A DNA stretch of 34,684 nucleotides from a virus: positions 1 through 34,684 of the IMG/VR virus record IMGVR_UViG_3300032268_000050; one strand, 5' to 3'. The notes beneath the pieces were generated by a model. That model had not been told where the DNA came from. It ran no database searches and was given only the letters and a program-made list of their open reading frames with translations. The position numbers and the translations under genes are program-made. This document shows, piece after piece, positions 6,641 through 13,784 of the stretch (position 1 is its first letter; every line of letters starts with the position of its first letter).

Positions 6641-7882
6641 TTATAAGTCCTCATAACGAGCAATTTCAGGTTTGATTAGAACCTGTGTTGAACCATGCCT
6701 AAGATCAGGCATAGTATCTTCATCACCTATAAGTTTATTCTTACAGATGTTGAAGTATCTAGTGCGGGATGTGTTATCTTGTTCTTTACCAATCCCTAGA
6801 ATCCAATCAGCTTCACCTTGTTTAGCTGTTTTAGATCCATCTACCATATCCATTGTTAGAAAAAGTTTCCCTTCCGCTTCGCCACTTGCTTGTGACACCG
6901 CGATGACGGGAGCGTACGTTTTAGATATTTCACGAGCCCATTGATATATTTGTTTAAGTTCAAGGTCATTACGATCTCCTTTGAATCCACGAATTTTATC
7001 TATCTGGTCGAAGATAATTAACGCAGGGTTATATTGTTTAAGTACAGATTCAATTCTATTTTTACTACTTGAATCCTCAAAGTCTAGAATTTTAATTCTA
7101 TTTCCTGTTAACTCTGAATAATCTTGTTTGTTTTTTGTTTTGTTTCTAAATAACTCCTGCGTTGTAAGACCAAGGGAAGCTTGATAAACCCTAATACCAA
7201 CTTTATTTCCTTGTTCTTCGTTGTTAAACCACAACACATCTCCATCAGTTTGGCTGACCATATGAGTAATTTCAGACGCAAGAAATGTAGTCTTACCAGT
7301 CTCAGGCCGAGCAAAGATAAACCCAAAGTCACCTTTACGCAAGCTACCAAGAGCTTTGTTAAGCCATCTATTACGCCACCGTAAACCTGGTGTGGCAACC
7401 TGGCTAGCGTACAATGTATCCAAGTCCATATCAACTGGAGTAATTTCATCAGCCTCTACCTCCTGGTGTTCAAAGTTATTAAATAATTCTAGCAGCTCGG
7501 CTGTTGTTTTTTTACCTGATTCTACATCTAATGCCATCAATGCTACTTGTCCTGCTAGAGAACGTCTTCGATGTTCTTCTAACAGTCCAATGATTACTTC
7601 AGGATTAGAAACATCTTGATTGTAGACATCTTCTAACAGTGCTATTAATTCTTTTCTTTCATTATCTTTTAATAAATAATTACTATTATAAAATAAATCT
7701 AATTCATTAATATTAATTATATTATTATTATTATATTTAATATAATATAAATCTATAATATTAAATAATTTATATAAATCATTATAATTAATCTTAATAT
7801 AATTTATGTTAACATACTTGTAATATTTTGTAAAGAGATTCCTGTCTGTACAAAATAACTTAGCTATTTGTTTCTCAACCAT
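6641..7882 (-). CDS. Replicative DNA helicase (DnaB / T7 gp4 helicase-like)
   Basis: 413 aa. RecA-like ATPase features are Walker A ARPETGKTT (191-199), a catalytic Glu region WFNNEEQGNK, Walker B LIIFDQID (288-295), and a glutamine motif before the C-terminal hairpin (ISKTYAPVIAVSQASG). It should unwind DNA as a hexamer at the fork. In T7 primase and helicase are one protein; here they are separate genes overlapping by 19 bases. Residues about 20-70 (about 7675..7825) are a striking Asn/Tyr/Ile-rich low-complexity stretch. A Shine-Dalgarno (AGGAG) lies 10 bases before the ATG. Confidence 0.92.
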   Translation of the reverse strand: MVEKQIAKLFCTDRNLFTKYYKYVNINYIKINYNDLYKLFNIIDLYYIKYNNNNIININELDLFYNSNYLLKDNERKELIALLEDVYNQDVSNPEVIIGLLEEHRRRSLAGQVALMALDVESGKKTTAELLELFNNFEHQEVEADEITPVDMDLDTLYASQVATPGLRWRNRWLNKALGSLRKGDFGFIFARPETGKTTFLASEITHMVSQTDGDVLWFNNEEQGNKVGIRVYQASLGLTTQELFRNKTKNKQDYSELTGNRIKILDFEDSSSKNRIESVLKQYNPALIIFDQIDKIRGFKGDRNDLELKQIYQWAREISKTYAPVIAVSQASGEAEGKLFLTMDMVDGSKTAKQGEADWILGIGKEQDNTSRTRYFNICKNKLIGDEDTMPDLRHGSTQVLIKPEIARYEDL

Positions 7883-8553
7883 TCGTTGATTTCTCCTGTT
7901 GAATATTCTTTAGGATCTTTGGGTGTAATTATTACATCCGAATCAATACCCTTTTGTTTTAAATTTCTAGCCTGTTTAACAGCTTCAATTGCTTTATCCC
8001 TATCCAACCATATAAAAACTTTATTAAAGCGTTTAAGGATAGTTTCTGTAAGTTCTAGGGGTATTATAGAACCCAACAAAGGTATTACACATACATTTTT
8101 ATTTGATTTAGCAATTTTAATAGCAGAAATTACATCTTCTACACATACAAGTGTATCACCTAAGCCATAGAATATCAAGGGTTTTTTACCTTTAGATATA
8201 TATTTAGGGCCATAGCCACTAAAGTTTCTACCTTGATGGTATTGAGGTGTGTTAACTAACACCAACATTTCTTTTCTAGATTCCCAACCAATGTGACTTA
8301 ACTTTACATCGTCTTGAGTAATACCATATTGCAGTAGCCATTGCATTGCTTTTAATGGTATGTTATAATCTAATACTAACTCATCAGATTGCATCGCATC
8401 CTCACGGGGCTCTGACAATCTGCTTCGTATACTATTTAGATCATTCTTTTGTTTTTTATATCCACAACCAAAGCAATAGAATCCATCAGTATATTCTGCT
8501 AGATTATCACGGCTACCACATTTAGGACAGTTAGTATGTTGGATAAAAGACAT
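7864..8553 (-). CDS. DNA primase (T7 gp4 primase-like, zinc-binding and TOPRIM)
   Basis: 229 aa. The N-terminal zinc-binding domain has C9, C12, C27 and C30 (CPKCGSRDN and CFGCGY), as in T7 gp4. A TOPRIM core follows with VCVEDVISAIKIA (E139, D140) and the metal-binding FIWLDRDKA (D184, D186). It makes RNA primers for lagging-strand synthesis. Its end overlaps the helicase start, so the two are probably made in a fixed ratio. AAGGA lies just upstream of the ATG. On its 5' side is the short intergenic region holding the oppositely directed pqqA promoter. Confidence 0.92.
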   Translation of the reverse strand: MSFIQHTNCPKCGSRDNLAEYTDGFYCFGCGYKKQKNDLNSIRSRLSEPREDAMQSDELVLDYNIPLKAMQWLLQYGITQDDVKLSHIGWESRKEMLVLVNTPQYHQGRNFSGYGPKYISKGKKPLIFYGLGDTLVCVEDVISAIKIAKSNKNVCVIPLLGSIIPLELTETILKRFNKVFIWLDRDKAIEAVKQARNLKQKGIDSDVIITPKDPKEYSTGEINEWLRNK

Positions 8554-8610
8554 TACAGATTTTCCTTAGGTAAGGTTAGGTGTTATATGCATGATTGTTT
8601 TCATTCATTA

Positions 8611-8619
8611 TGTTATAAT
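8611..8619 (+). promoter_or_regulatory. Extended -10 promoter for pqqA
   Basis: TGTTATAAT is a perfect extended -10 element (TG, one base, TATAAT at 8614..8619). No good -35 lies 16-18 bases upstream, as is usual for extended -10 promoters. The expected start, about 8626, falls at the 5' foot of the leader hairpin at 8625..8644. Confidence 0.6.
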
Positions 8620-8624
8620 AGTTG

Positions 8625-8644
8625 TATAGAATGAAAATTCTATA
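8625..8644 (+). promoter_or_regulatory. pqqA leader stem-loop with GAAA tetraloop
   Basis: An 8-bp perfect inverted repeat (TATAGAAT / ATTCTATA) encloses the loop GAAA, a GNRA tetraloop. It begins where the transcript is expected to start and ends 11 bases before the Shine-Dalgarno. A hairpin at the extreme 5' end typically protects mRNA from 5'-dependent decay. It could instead be a dyad operator site. Confidence 0.55.
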
Positions 8645-8668
8645 TTAACTTTCATAAAGGAAAATATT

Positions 8669-8740
8669 ATGTGGACAACTCCAGCAGCTACAGAAATGCG
8701 TTTTGGCTTTGAAGTAACAATGTATGTAATGAATAAATAA
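8669..8740 (+). CDS. pqqA: PqqA: pyrroloquinoline quinone precursor peptide
   Basis: A 23-codon gene read from the plus strand inside the minus-strand arm. The peptide begins MWTTPAATEMR and ends FGFEVTMYVMNK. It has the PqqA length (23 aa), the N-terminal MW-x-x-PA, R11-x-G13, and the E15-V-T-x-Y19 motif whose Glu and Tyr are cross-linked by PqqE to build PQQ, with Asn at 22. From memory, Klebsiella PqqA is also 23 aa and shares MW, PA, R, G, EVT, Y and N at the same positions. AAAGGA lies 7 bases upstream, and the gene has its own promoter and leader hairpin. No pqqB-E is present, so host enzymes would be needed. PQQ is the cofactor of methanol and other dehydrogenases, so the gene probably raises host oxidation capacity during infection. 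Gene finders usually miss a gene this short. Confidence 0.9.
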   Translation: MWTTPAATEMRFGFEVTMYVMNK

Positions 8741-8781
8741 TGATTATTGTAACAGATTGTTATTAAGTCACTCCATAGATA

Positions 8782-8806
8782 GCAGACGCCCTAACAAGGG
8801 CTCTGC
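8782..8806. terminator. Stem-loop between the convergent pqqA and 54-aa gene
   Basis: GCAGA-C-GCCC pairs with GGGC-TCTGC around the loop TAACAA, giving nine pairs with one bulged C. It starts 2 bases after the stop of the minus-strand gene at 8809..8973 and 41 bases after the pqqA stop. Neither strand has a T-tract, so it may act as a processing or protection hairpin, or a weak terminator for both directions, rather than a classical intrinsic terminator. Confidence 0.45.
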
Positions 8807-8808
8807 AA

Positions 8809-8973
8809 TCATATGTCGTCAACTTTTTGTACTTCACCAGTAGATTTATTAAGTTCATACTCAGGTAATTCTTTTTTCTTTTTAGGAAATATTAAATCCC
8901 AATTATCTTGACCTTCTTTAGATAGTTTTTTATTAATAATTTTATTTCCTGTAATATCATTTCTATTCGACAT
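8809..8973 (-). CDS. Small Lys-rich hypothetical protein (54 aa)
   Basis: The ATG at 8973 lies inside the last codons of the zinc-ribbon gene and has AAGGAG upstream (8 bases). The product is Lys- and Asn-rich, with a central DNWDLIFPKKKKELPEYELN and an acidic end. It looks like a small nucleic-acid-associated or unstructured protein. No family is recognised. It is the last gene before the pqqA insertion, so minus-strand transcription must pass the 8782..8806 hairpin to reach the primase gene, unless the primase has its own promoter. Confidence 0.7.
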   Translation of the reverse strand: MSNRNDITGNKIINKKLSKEGQDNWDLIFPKKKKELPEYELNKSTGEVQKVDDI

Positions 8974-9175
8974 TAAATAGATCTCCTTCTAAATCATCTA
9001 GTTCTAGAACCTCATCGTCACATTCATCCCGTAAGTCTTCTCGTACTACAGTTTCTATATCATTTTCTACATCATGAAAGCAATGATTACATAAGTCTAC
9101 ATATTCACCAGTGGTTACTGATTTTCTAGTAGATTCAAAATCATTTAACGCTTTATTACAGGCTTGGCACCGCAT
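8963..9175 (-). CDS. Small zinc-ribbon protein (70 aa)
   Basis: The N-terminus MRCQACNKALNDFE and the later VDLCNHCFHDVE give two CxxC pairs about 25 residues apart, a treble-clef or zinc-ribbon pattern. A long acidic C-terminus follows (DECDDEVLELDDLEGDLF). Proteins starting RCQACN...LCNHCF are common in phages with T7-like replication modules. They may be DNA- or RNAP-binding, but no function is established that I know of. AAAGGG lies upstream, and it overlaps the gene before it by 31 bases. Confidence 0.8.
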   Translation of the reverse strand: MRCQACNKALNDFESTRKSVTTGEYVDLCNHCFHDVENDIETVVREDLRDECDDEVLELDDLEGDLFNVE

Positions 9176-9294
9176 TTTATACTACCCTTTTTTACTATAG
9201 TTTGTAAAGTGTAGTTAAATAATACCCATTTTTGTTTACGTTTGTCAATACGCATTTCAAATTCTTGATTGCCAATCCAAAAAACGGTAGTCAT
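9145..9294 (-). CDS. Small basic hypothetical protein (49 aa)
   Basis: The ATG at 9294 directly follows the ATP-grasp stop and has GGAG 7 bases upstream. The product starts MTTVFWIGNQEFEMRIDKRK and is basic, with several aromatics. It overlaps the zinc-ribbon gene by 31 bases. No domain is recognised. The good ribosome-binding site and packing argue for a real gene. Confidence 0.6.
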   Translation of the reverse strand: MTTVFWIGNQEFEMRIDKRKQKWVLFNYTLQTIVKKGSIKCGAKPVIKR

Positions 9295-10044
9295 TTAATT
9301 ACTCCTATAATAATTGTATATTGCTTTTTGATATTTGTCAAGTGTTGTTCCTTCTAATCCTGGTGCAGTATTAACTTCGAACACGAAGAATTTGTTATCG
9401 ATTAGTCTGTGCCCGATGTCAACGGCACCAAAATCAAGGCCCAATAATTTAACGGCTTGGATTGATGATAGTAGTAGCTCTTCGGACGGAGCTATTTCTG
9501 CCCTTGTATATACCCATCCATTACTGTAGTTCCTAATGCCTGATCCCCCAAGGGATCCATTACGCTTACGCTTCATTTGAACATCAATAACTTTGTCTTT
9601 AAATACATGTACACGATACTCATGTTTATGTTTAGTATGCAATGTATATAGTGGTGCATATGTAAGTCTATCACCATTATTACATATAACTATACCACGA
9701 CCACTATGTCCCATAAGATTTGTACGACAGTATACCTTTAGTCCTAAGTCAAGCCATTGTTGTGCTTCACTAGGATTAGTAGTCCAGTCTGGTACATCTT
9801 TAAAAGATTTAGTACGGTATTCTAAAAAAGTATTTAGTTTATTACTAGCCAAAGCAATAGCTTGTGGTTTATTAAGATCTTGTTCCATCCACCTAAAGTG
9901 TGGTGGTGCAGAGTTACCCCAATTAACAATGACATCATTGCGTCTAGCATTGTATGTAGGAGTAACCCGTAACACACCAAGTGCACGGGCTAATCGTTTA
10001 GCGGATACGCTACTAGATTTGTAAGGAAATATTTTAAGACTCAT
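9295..10044 (-). CDS. ATP-grasp ligase-like protein
   Basis: 249 aa. The ATP-grasp fold is indicated by KVYCRTNLMGHSGRGIVI (nucleotide-binding loop region), HEYRVHVFKDKVIDVQMKRK, and the metal site VFEVNTAPGLEG with its E-x-N pair near the C-terminus. Such enzymes activate a carboxylate with ATP and join it to an amine or thiol. It overlaps the amidotransferase gene by ATGA and lies in a three-gene cluster with an amidoligase. Clusters of this type have been predicted from comparative genomics to make or modify peptides or cell-wall material. The substrate is unknown. Confidence 0.85.
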   Translation of the reverse strand: MSLKIFPYKSSSVSAKRLARALGVLRVTPTYNARRNDVIVNWGNSAPPHFRWMEQDLNKPQAIALASNKLNTFLEYRTKSFKDVPDWTTNPSEAQQWLDLGLKVYCRTNLMGHSGRGIVICNNGDRLTYAPLYTLHTKHKHEYRVHVFKDKVIDVQMKRKRNGSLGGSGIRNYSNGWVYTRAEIAPSEELLLSSIQAVKLLGLDFGAVDIGHRLIDNKFFVFEVNTAPGLEGTTLDKYQKAIYNYYRSN

Positions 10045-10967
10045 TTAGTTTTTTTCCTTAATAAAGTAGGTGATGCATAGTTATGATATGCAGGTATACC
10101 TACAGGATCTATTGAGTCATCTTCAAAGTCATCTACATAGTTAAGAACATTATAAGGAACATTGTATAAGAACCCAGCATTACCATCAAAACCATCAATC
10201 ATTAGATCACATGAGAAGTCTTGGTTGATTGCACATACTTCTGCTATCTCACCTGATTCATAAGTTTTAAGTGTAGCTGGATCGGCTATGTCTTCTAGTA
10301 ATTCTACCATGTCACCTACTTTTAATCCTATATTTTTAGAAGCAGGTACTTTAGCTTTGTAAGTAGCTACTGGTTTACGCCAGTTACCATAGCTATAGTC
10401 TGTATCTTTCCAAGTAGTTACAGGTGCTACATATGGCTTGTAACTGTTGTTACTATACCATACACCATCATCCCATACACCTTTACCTTCATTCATAATC
10501 TTGTGATTGCCATGTCTATCAAGGAACACAAGTTTACTGTATCCAATACGACCTTCGATAAGGTCTATGATTGGATCTTGGAAGAGAGCCAAGTTACCCC
10601 ATTTGTGTACAAGTGGTTGAAGAATTGCATTATTAAATCCAATGGTATCACTATGATTAGTATCACCGAAACCATTGATAATGCCATTATGGACAAAGCC
10701 AATTGAATTATTAACTGCAAAGGGATGACAATTTGTTGTATCAATTTTACCATGAGTCTTGATCCTAAAGTGAATGACTGTTTGTTTGTGTTCATGTTCT
10801 TTGTATGCTTTGTAAAAAGAATCATAGCTAAAGAAACCTTTTTCTATATGAAGCTTTTTATTTTGAGCATACATGAATCCAGCACCATCTGGGTTGGAAT
10901 CATAACATTCTTTAAGTGTTGCTTGAGATAAGATTTTATCTTGAGGTTTATAAATTGCAATACACAT
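10041..10967 (-). CDS. Class II glutamine amidotransferase
   Basis: 308 aa. The Ntn-hydrolase glutaminase domain starts with catalytic Cys2 (MCIAIYKP), so the N-terminal Met must be removed. It continues with NPDGAGFMY, HFRIKTHG, NCHPF and FVHNGII, all diagnostic of class II glutaminases. After about 190 residues a separate domain follows, with LKVGDMVELLEDI and SGEIAEVCAI, resembling a small SH3-like barrel. It should release ammonia from glutamine for the neighbouring ligases. AAAGGAG lies before the ATG, and the ATG overlaps the amidoligase stop (TAATG). Confidence 0.88.
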   Translation of the reverse strand: MCIAIYKPQDKILSQATLKECYDSNPDGAGFMYAQNKKLHIEKGFFSYDSFYKAYKEHEHKQTVIHFRIKTHGKIDTTNCHPFAVNNSIGFVHNGIINGFGDTNHSDTIGFNNAILQPLVHKWGNLALFQDPIIDLIEGRIGYSKLVFLDRHGNHKIMNEGKGVWDDGVWYSNNSYKPYVAPVTTWKDTDYSYGNWRKPVATYKAKVPASKNIGLKVGDMVELLEDIADPATLKTYESGEIAEVCAINQDFSCDLMIDGFDGNAGFLYNVPYNVLNYVDDFEDDSIDPVGIPAYHNYASPTLLRKKTK

Positions 10968-12529
10968 TATACATACTCCTTTAAATGATAGCTAAGTTCT
11001 GGGAACATACGTCTTCTACTAGATAACCAATGCATAAATGACTCATAGTGAGTCTGTTTCTTTAGTGCTTGATTGGATTGAGCTGGGCTACAATAGTCTA
11101 CTAATGCTTGAACAAACTGTAAGCGACTAGCAAATTCTTTGTAGTTCATAGGTGTTGCAAACAATCTTACTTCAATTGTTTTTTCATTGTTAAGATTGAG
11201 TGCATTGTATCTGTTACTACCACTCCTATGTTTTCTTAAGAATGTAATGGTACGATCACTCTCCATACGAGCATACTGATTGTCTATACGACCTGCAATA
11301 TGATGTATAAAATCTTTATTATCTAAACGATTTAAGAATTCAATCAGCTTTCCAATTGTCAACTGCGACAAAGGTTTGCGACTGATATGCACATGCATAC
11401 CCACATTGTTTGCTATCTTAAGATCAGGTGGTATATTATCGTAGAAGTTTTTGAAGATGTCAAGATGTATATCTAATGTAGCTGGACATGTAACAATCTC
11501 AAAACCATTACGAATAGAACCATCAGATTTCATAAGAGCATGACCATGCATTAGTTTACCAACACCTAGTTGTGCACGATTACGATTGTTTGTTTCGTAT
11601 TCTAACTCACAACCTAGATACACAGTATTAGGTCTAACACGCGTAGCCTTGAATTTAAGCATTTGTTCTACACGAGTAGAATAATTATGTATCTTGAATG
11701 ATGCATCAAGACAGTGATGACATACTTTGTCAATCATAAGTTCTGTAACAGTTTCGTTACCACAGTTATTACAGGTATCAATGCTTACTTCATTACGATT
11801 ATATACATGACCATCATGAAAGAATTGTTCAGGAGTAAGCCATATATCATAGCGGTCATTGAATAGATAACCATAGTTTATTGGATCAGTGCGTTTATGT
11901 ATGTGTTCCCATGCTGTAGAGCCTAGTCTTACACGCTTTTGAGTACCATCTACATGATAAACTTCTGTTAAGACGTCTTTGTAATAAGACCATGAAGGTA
12001 TAACTTTACTTTCAAGAAAGGTTTCAATAGATTCTTCAAACCCATCACTAGTTACATCAGATGCTATGCTAACAGCTTCATTAAGCATGTGTTGTGTAAC
12101 CCATGATGGTCGTAATGCATTAGAGCGTAAGCGTCTACGCAATGCACCCCAGAATCCTTTTTTTTGAGTTCCATTTTTATTATTGAATTGCATTGGATTA
12201 ACAAGATAGTATAAAGCATCAATAATAGTAGAGCCATTAGCTCTATAACTTGCATGAGTTAACAGTCCTGTTTCTACACAAGCATCACGATACATATTAT
12301 ATATTGTGAGTGCTCTAGATTTATTGTTTGGATCATTTGTATAGAATTGTAATACACGCTGATCTTTATACCAAATGGTAGATAAAGTAGAGTTACTACG
12401 AACAGTTGCTTGTTGTTCATAGTCCCAATTGTTTTCTTCTTTAGTCCAAAATGTTTGTCGTATGTCTGGATGTTCCCATCTAAACATATTGAATACTTTT
12501 TGGAAATCACTAAAACTATATGGTTTCAT
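10967..12529 (-). CDS. Amidoligase-family protein with N-terminal extension and zinc ribbon
   Basis: 520 aa. The C-terminal part (about 303-460) matches the amidoligase family, relatives of glutamine synthetase: YLGCELEYE, LMKSDGSI..GFEIVTCPA, GMHVHISR, RYNALNLNNEKTIEVRLF. It is preceded by a zinc ribbon (C253, C256, C270, C273) and a roughly 240-residue N-terminal region I do not recognise. Together with the class II amidotransferase and ATP-grasp genes it forms a coupled trio. Related trios are known from other phage lineages, such as phiEco32-like phages. The product could modify a peptide, peptidoglycan or host protein. AAGGAG lies 6 bases before the start. Confidence 0.85.
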   Translation of the reverse strand: MKPYSFSDFQKVFNMFRWEHPDIRQTFWTKEENNWDYEQQATVRSNSTLSTIWYKDQRVLQFYTNDPNNKSRALTIYNMYRDACVETGLLTHASYRANGSTIIDALYYLVNPMQFNNKNGTQKKGFWGALRRRLRSNALRPSWVTQHMLNEAVSIASDVTSDGFEESIETFLESKVIPSWSYYKDVLTEVYHVDGTQKRVRLGSTAWEHIHKRTDPINYGYLFNDRYDIWLTPEQFFHDGHVYNRNEVSIDTCNNCGNETVTELMIDKVCHHCLDASFKIHNYSTRVEQMLKFKATRVRPNTVYLGCELEYETNNRNRAQLGVGKLMHGHALMKSDGSIRNGFEIVTCPATLDIHLDIFKNFYDNIPPDLKIANNVGMHVHISRKPLSQLTIGKLIEFLNRLDNKDFIHHIAGRIDNQYARMESDRTITFLRKHRSGSNRYNALNLNNEKTIEVRLFATPMNYKEFASRLQFVQALVDYCSPAQSNQALKKQTHYESFMHWLSSRRRMFPELSYHLKEYV

Positions 12530-12547
12530 AATTGACTCCTTGGTTGG

Positions 12548-12715
12548 TTACATATGGCACAACAAATACAATGGATGAAATACTCCATACAACATAAAGC
12601 CTAAGCAGATAAAGATAATTAAGAACACAAGGCCCATAATTATTTTGTCATATAAACTATATTTGACATTATGTTTTGTAAAAAGGTCTTGATAATCATG
12701 ATTAGGATCAAGCAT
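12548..12715 (-). CDS. Small one-pass membrane protein (55 aa)
   Basis: AAGGAG lies 6 bases upstream of the ATG at 12715. The peptide has a charged N-terminus (MLDPNHDYQDLFTKHN) and one long hydrophobic segment from about residue 25 (IIMGLVFLIIFICLGFML). It overlaps the end of the upstream gene by 8 bases. It is probably inserted in the inner membrane. Its function is unknown; an early host-takeover role is conceivable. Confidence 0.65.
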   Translation of the reverse strand: MLDPNHDYQDLFTKHNVKYSLYDKIIMGLVFLIIFICLGFMLYGVFHPLYLLCHM

Positions 12716-12890
12716 TTATTTTCTCCTTGATAATAGAACGATGTTCATTACTAAGTTTACTTAACACGAATGCACAACCATACTTGTCGATGCAGTCTTG
12801 AAACTCAGCAACAACATGATAGAACCACGCTTCTTCTTGGTCTATTTGTGCATCTACTTCATTACCATCAAACATGTCTAACTGTTCCAT
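12708..12890 (-). CDS. Small acidic hypothetical protein (60 aa)
   Basis: 60 aa, starting MEQLDMFDGNEVDAQIDQEE, with a helical middle (WFYHVVAEFQDCIDKYGCAFVLSKL when read in two pieces). CAGGAG lies 8 bases upstream of the ATG. It is packed between two other small genes. No family is recognised. Confidence 0.65.
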   Translation of the reverse strand: MEQLDMFDGNEVDAQIDQEEAWFYHVVAEFQDCIDKYGCAFVLSKLSNEHRSIIKEKINA

Positions 12891-12891
12891 T

Positions 12892-13062
12892 TTATGACTC
12901 CTGTAGTTTAGTTGATAGATTTTGTATGTCTTTAATTAAGTCTTGTTTAGAACGCTTAATAACACTATTAGCTCTAGGCCAGACTTTGTATGCCTTCCAG
13001 AATGATACAGCATAAAGTTCTTGCAGTGTATCATAATTATAAATAGCTAGATCATTATCCAT
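12892..13062 (-). CDS. Small hypothetical protein (56 aa)
   Basis: The ATG at 13062 has AAGGAAA upstream. The peptide begins MDNDLAIYNYDTLQELYAVS and is basic in its second half (ANSVIKRSKQDLIKDI), with a helical look. Its stop lies one base before the next ATG. No function is recognised. The plus-strand frame at 12770..13015 is an antisense shadow. Confidence 0.65.
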   Translation of the reverse strand: MDNDLAIYNYDTLQELYAVSFWKAYKVWPRANSVIKRSKQDLIKDIQNLSTKLQES

Positions 13063-13148
13063 TTGATTTCCTTATTGATGATGTAAATAAGATTAGGCAA
13101 CACACCATACGATGATAGTAGTTGGGTTGCTCTAATATAAAAGTATGA

Positions 13149-13155
13149 GCGAAGC
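13149..13155. other. GCGAAGC mini-hairpin motif
   Basis: GCGAAGC forms an unusually stable single-stranded DNA mini-hairpin in published work. It recurs inside the structured block at 14048..14054, where it is extended by a longer stem. Here the repeated context is GCGAAGCGAATAC. The function is unknown, and a 7-mer can recur by chance. Confidence 0.25.
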
Positions 13156-13175
13156 GAATACAGTTTAAGGTCACG

Positions 13176-13206
13176 AAAAAAAAGCCCCAAGATTTCTCTC
13201 AGGGCT
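13176..13206 (-). terminator. Rho-independent terminator after the early 165-aa gene
   Basis: On the minus strand AGCCCTGAGA pairs with TCTTGGGGCT (two G-U pairs) around a GAAA loop. It is followed by eight T residues (13183..13176, the first of them also closing the stem). It lies 19 bases after the stop of the gene at 13225..13722. This is a textbook intrinsic terminator, implying that this gene is largely its own transcription unit. Confidence 0.9.
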
Positions 13207-13224
13207 AATTAATCACTTAGATTA

Positions 13225-13722
13225 TTAAGCTAGTTTAAGTCTAGCTAATACAGTTGCTACTTCTGAAGCTGTTGCTGTTTCTTTAGATGTTTTGCTTGGT
13301 GGAGTATAAGGTTTCCAAGCGTCACCAGTTGCTTGTTCGTATAACTCTTTTACTTTGTGAAACACTTGTTCAAGTGCATCTAAGTTATGCTCACAAACTG
13401 CAAGACGCTCAAGTAATGACTCAGCTTTGACATTCCAGAACTCAGTGCCATTATTAACTTTGTTATGTTCCATTAAGTCATCACCAATTTTACCGATTTG
13501 TTTAGTTTGATTCTTTACGGCATAGTCTATACCATTTGCAATAGCATTGAATGTTAATGCTTGGCAAGTGTAAGAGAACTGACCATTCTCTTTAGACCAT
13601 TGTGTAAGATTGTCAGCAGGTAAAGATTCGAACACTAACCCGAAACCTTCTGCTAATTTATCTACATCTGTGTATGTGAATTGATGTGCAATTGCTGATA
13701 TTAACTCTGATTGATTACTCAT
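13225..13722 (-). CDS. Early hypothetical protein (165 aa), single-gene unit
   Basis: I place the start at the ATG at 13722 because AAAGGA lies 9 bases upstream and the product then begins MSNQSELISAIAHQFTY. The open frame extends to 13785 without support. The protein is mostly helical, with a Pro/Thr/Ser-rich linker near the end (PYTPPSKTSKETATAS) and a final helix. The strong terminator directly behind it and its place at the promoter-proximal end of the arm suggest an abundant early product. No family is recognised. Confidence 0.8.
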   Translation of the reverse strand: MSNQSELISAIAHQFTYTDVDKLAEGFGLVFESLPADNLTQWSKENGQFSYTCQALTFNAIANGIDYAVKNQTKQIGKIGDDLMEHNKVNNGTEFWNVKAESLLERLAVCEHNLDALEQVFHKVKELYEQATGDAWKPYTPPSKTSKETATASEVATVLARLKLA

Positions 13723-13784
13723 TTTGATTTCCTTTATATTAAGATTGAAAAATTTACTACACTTACATTTTACTACATAAAACA

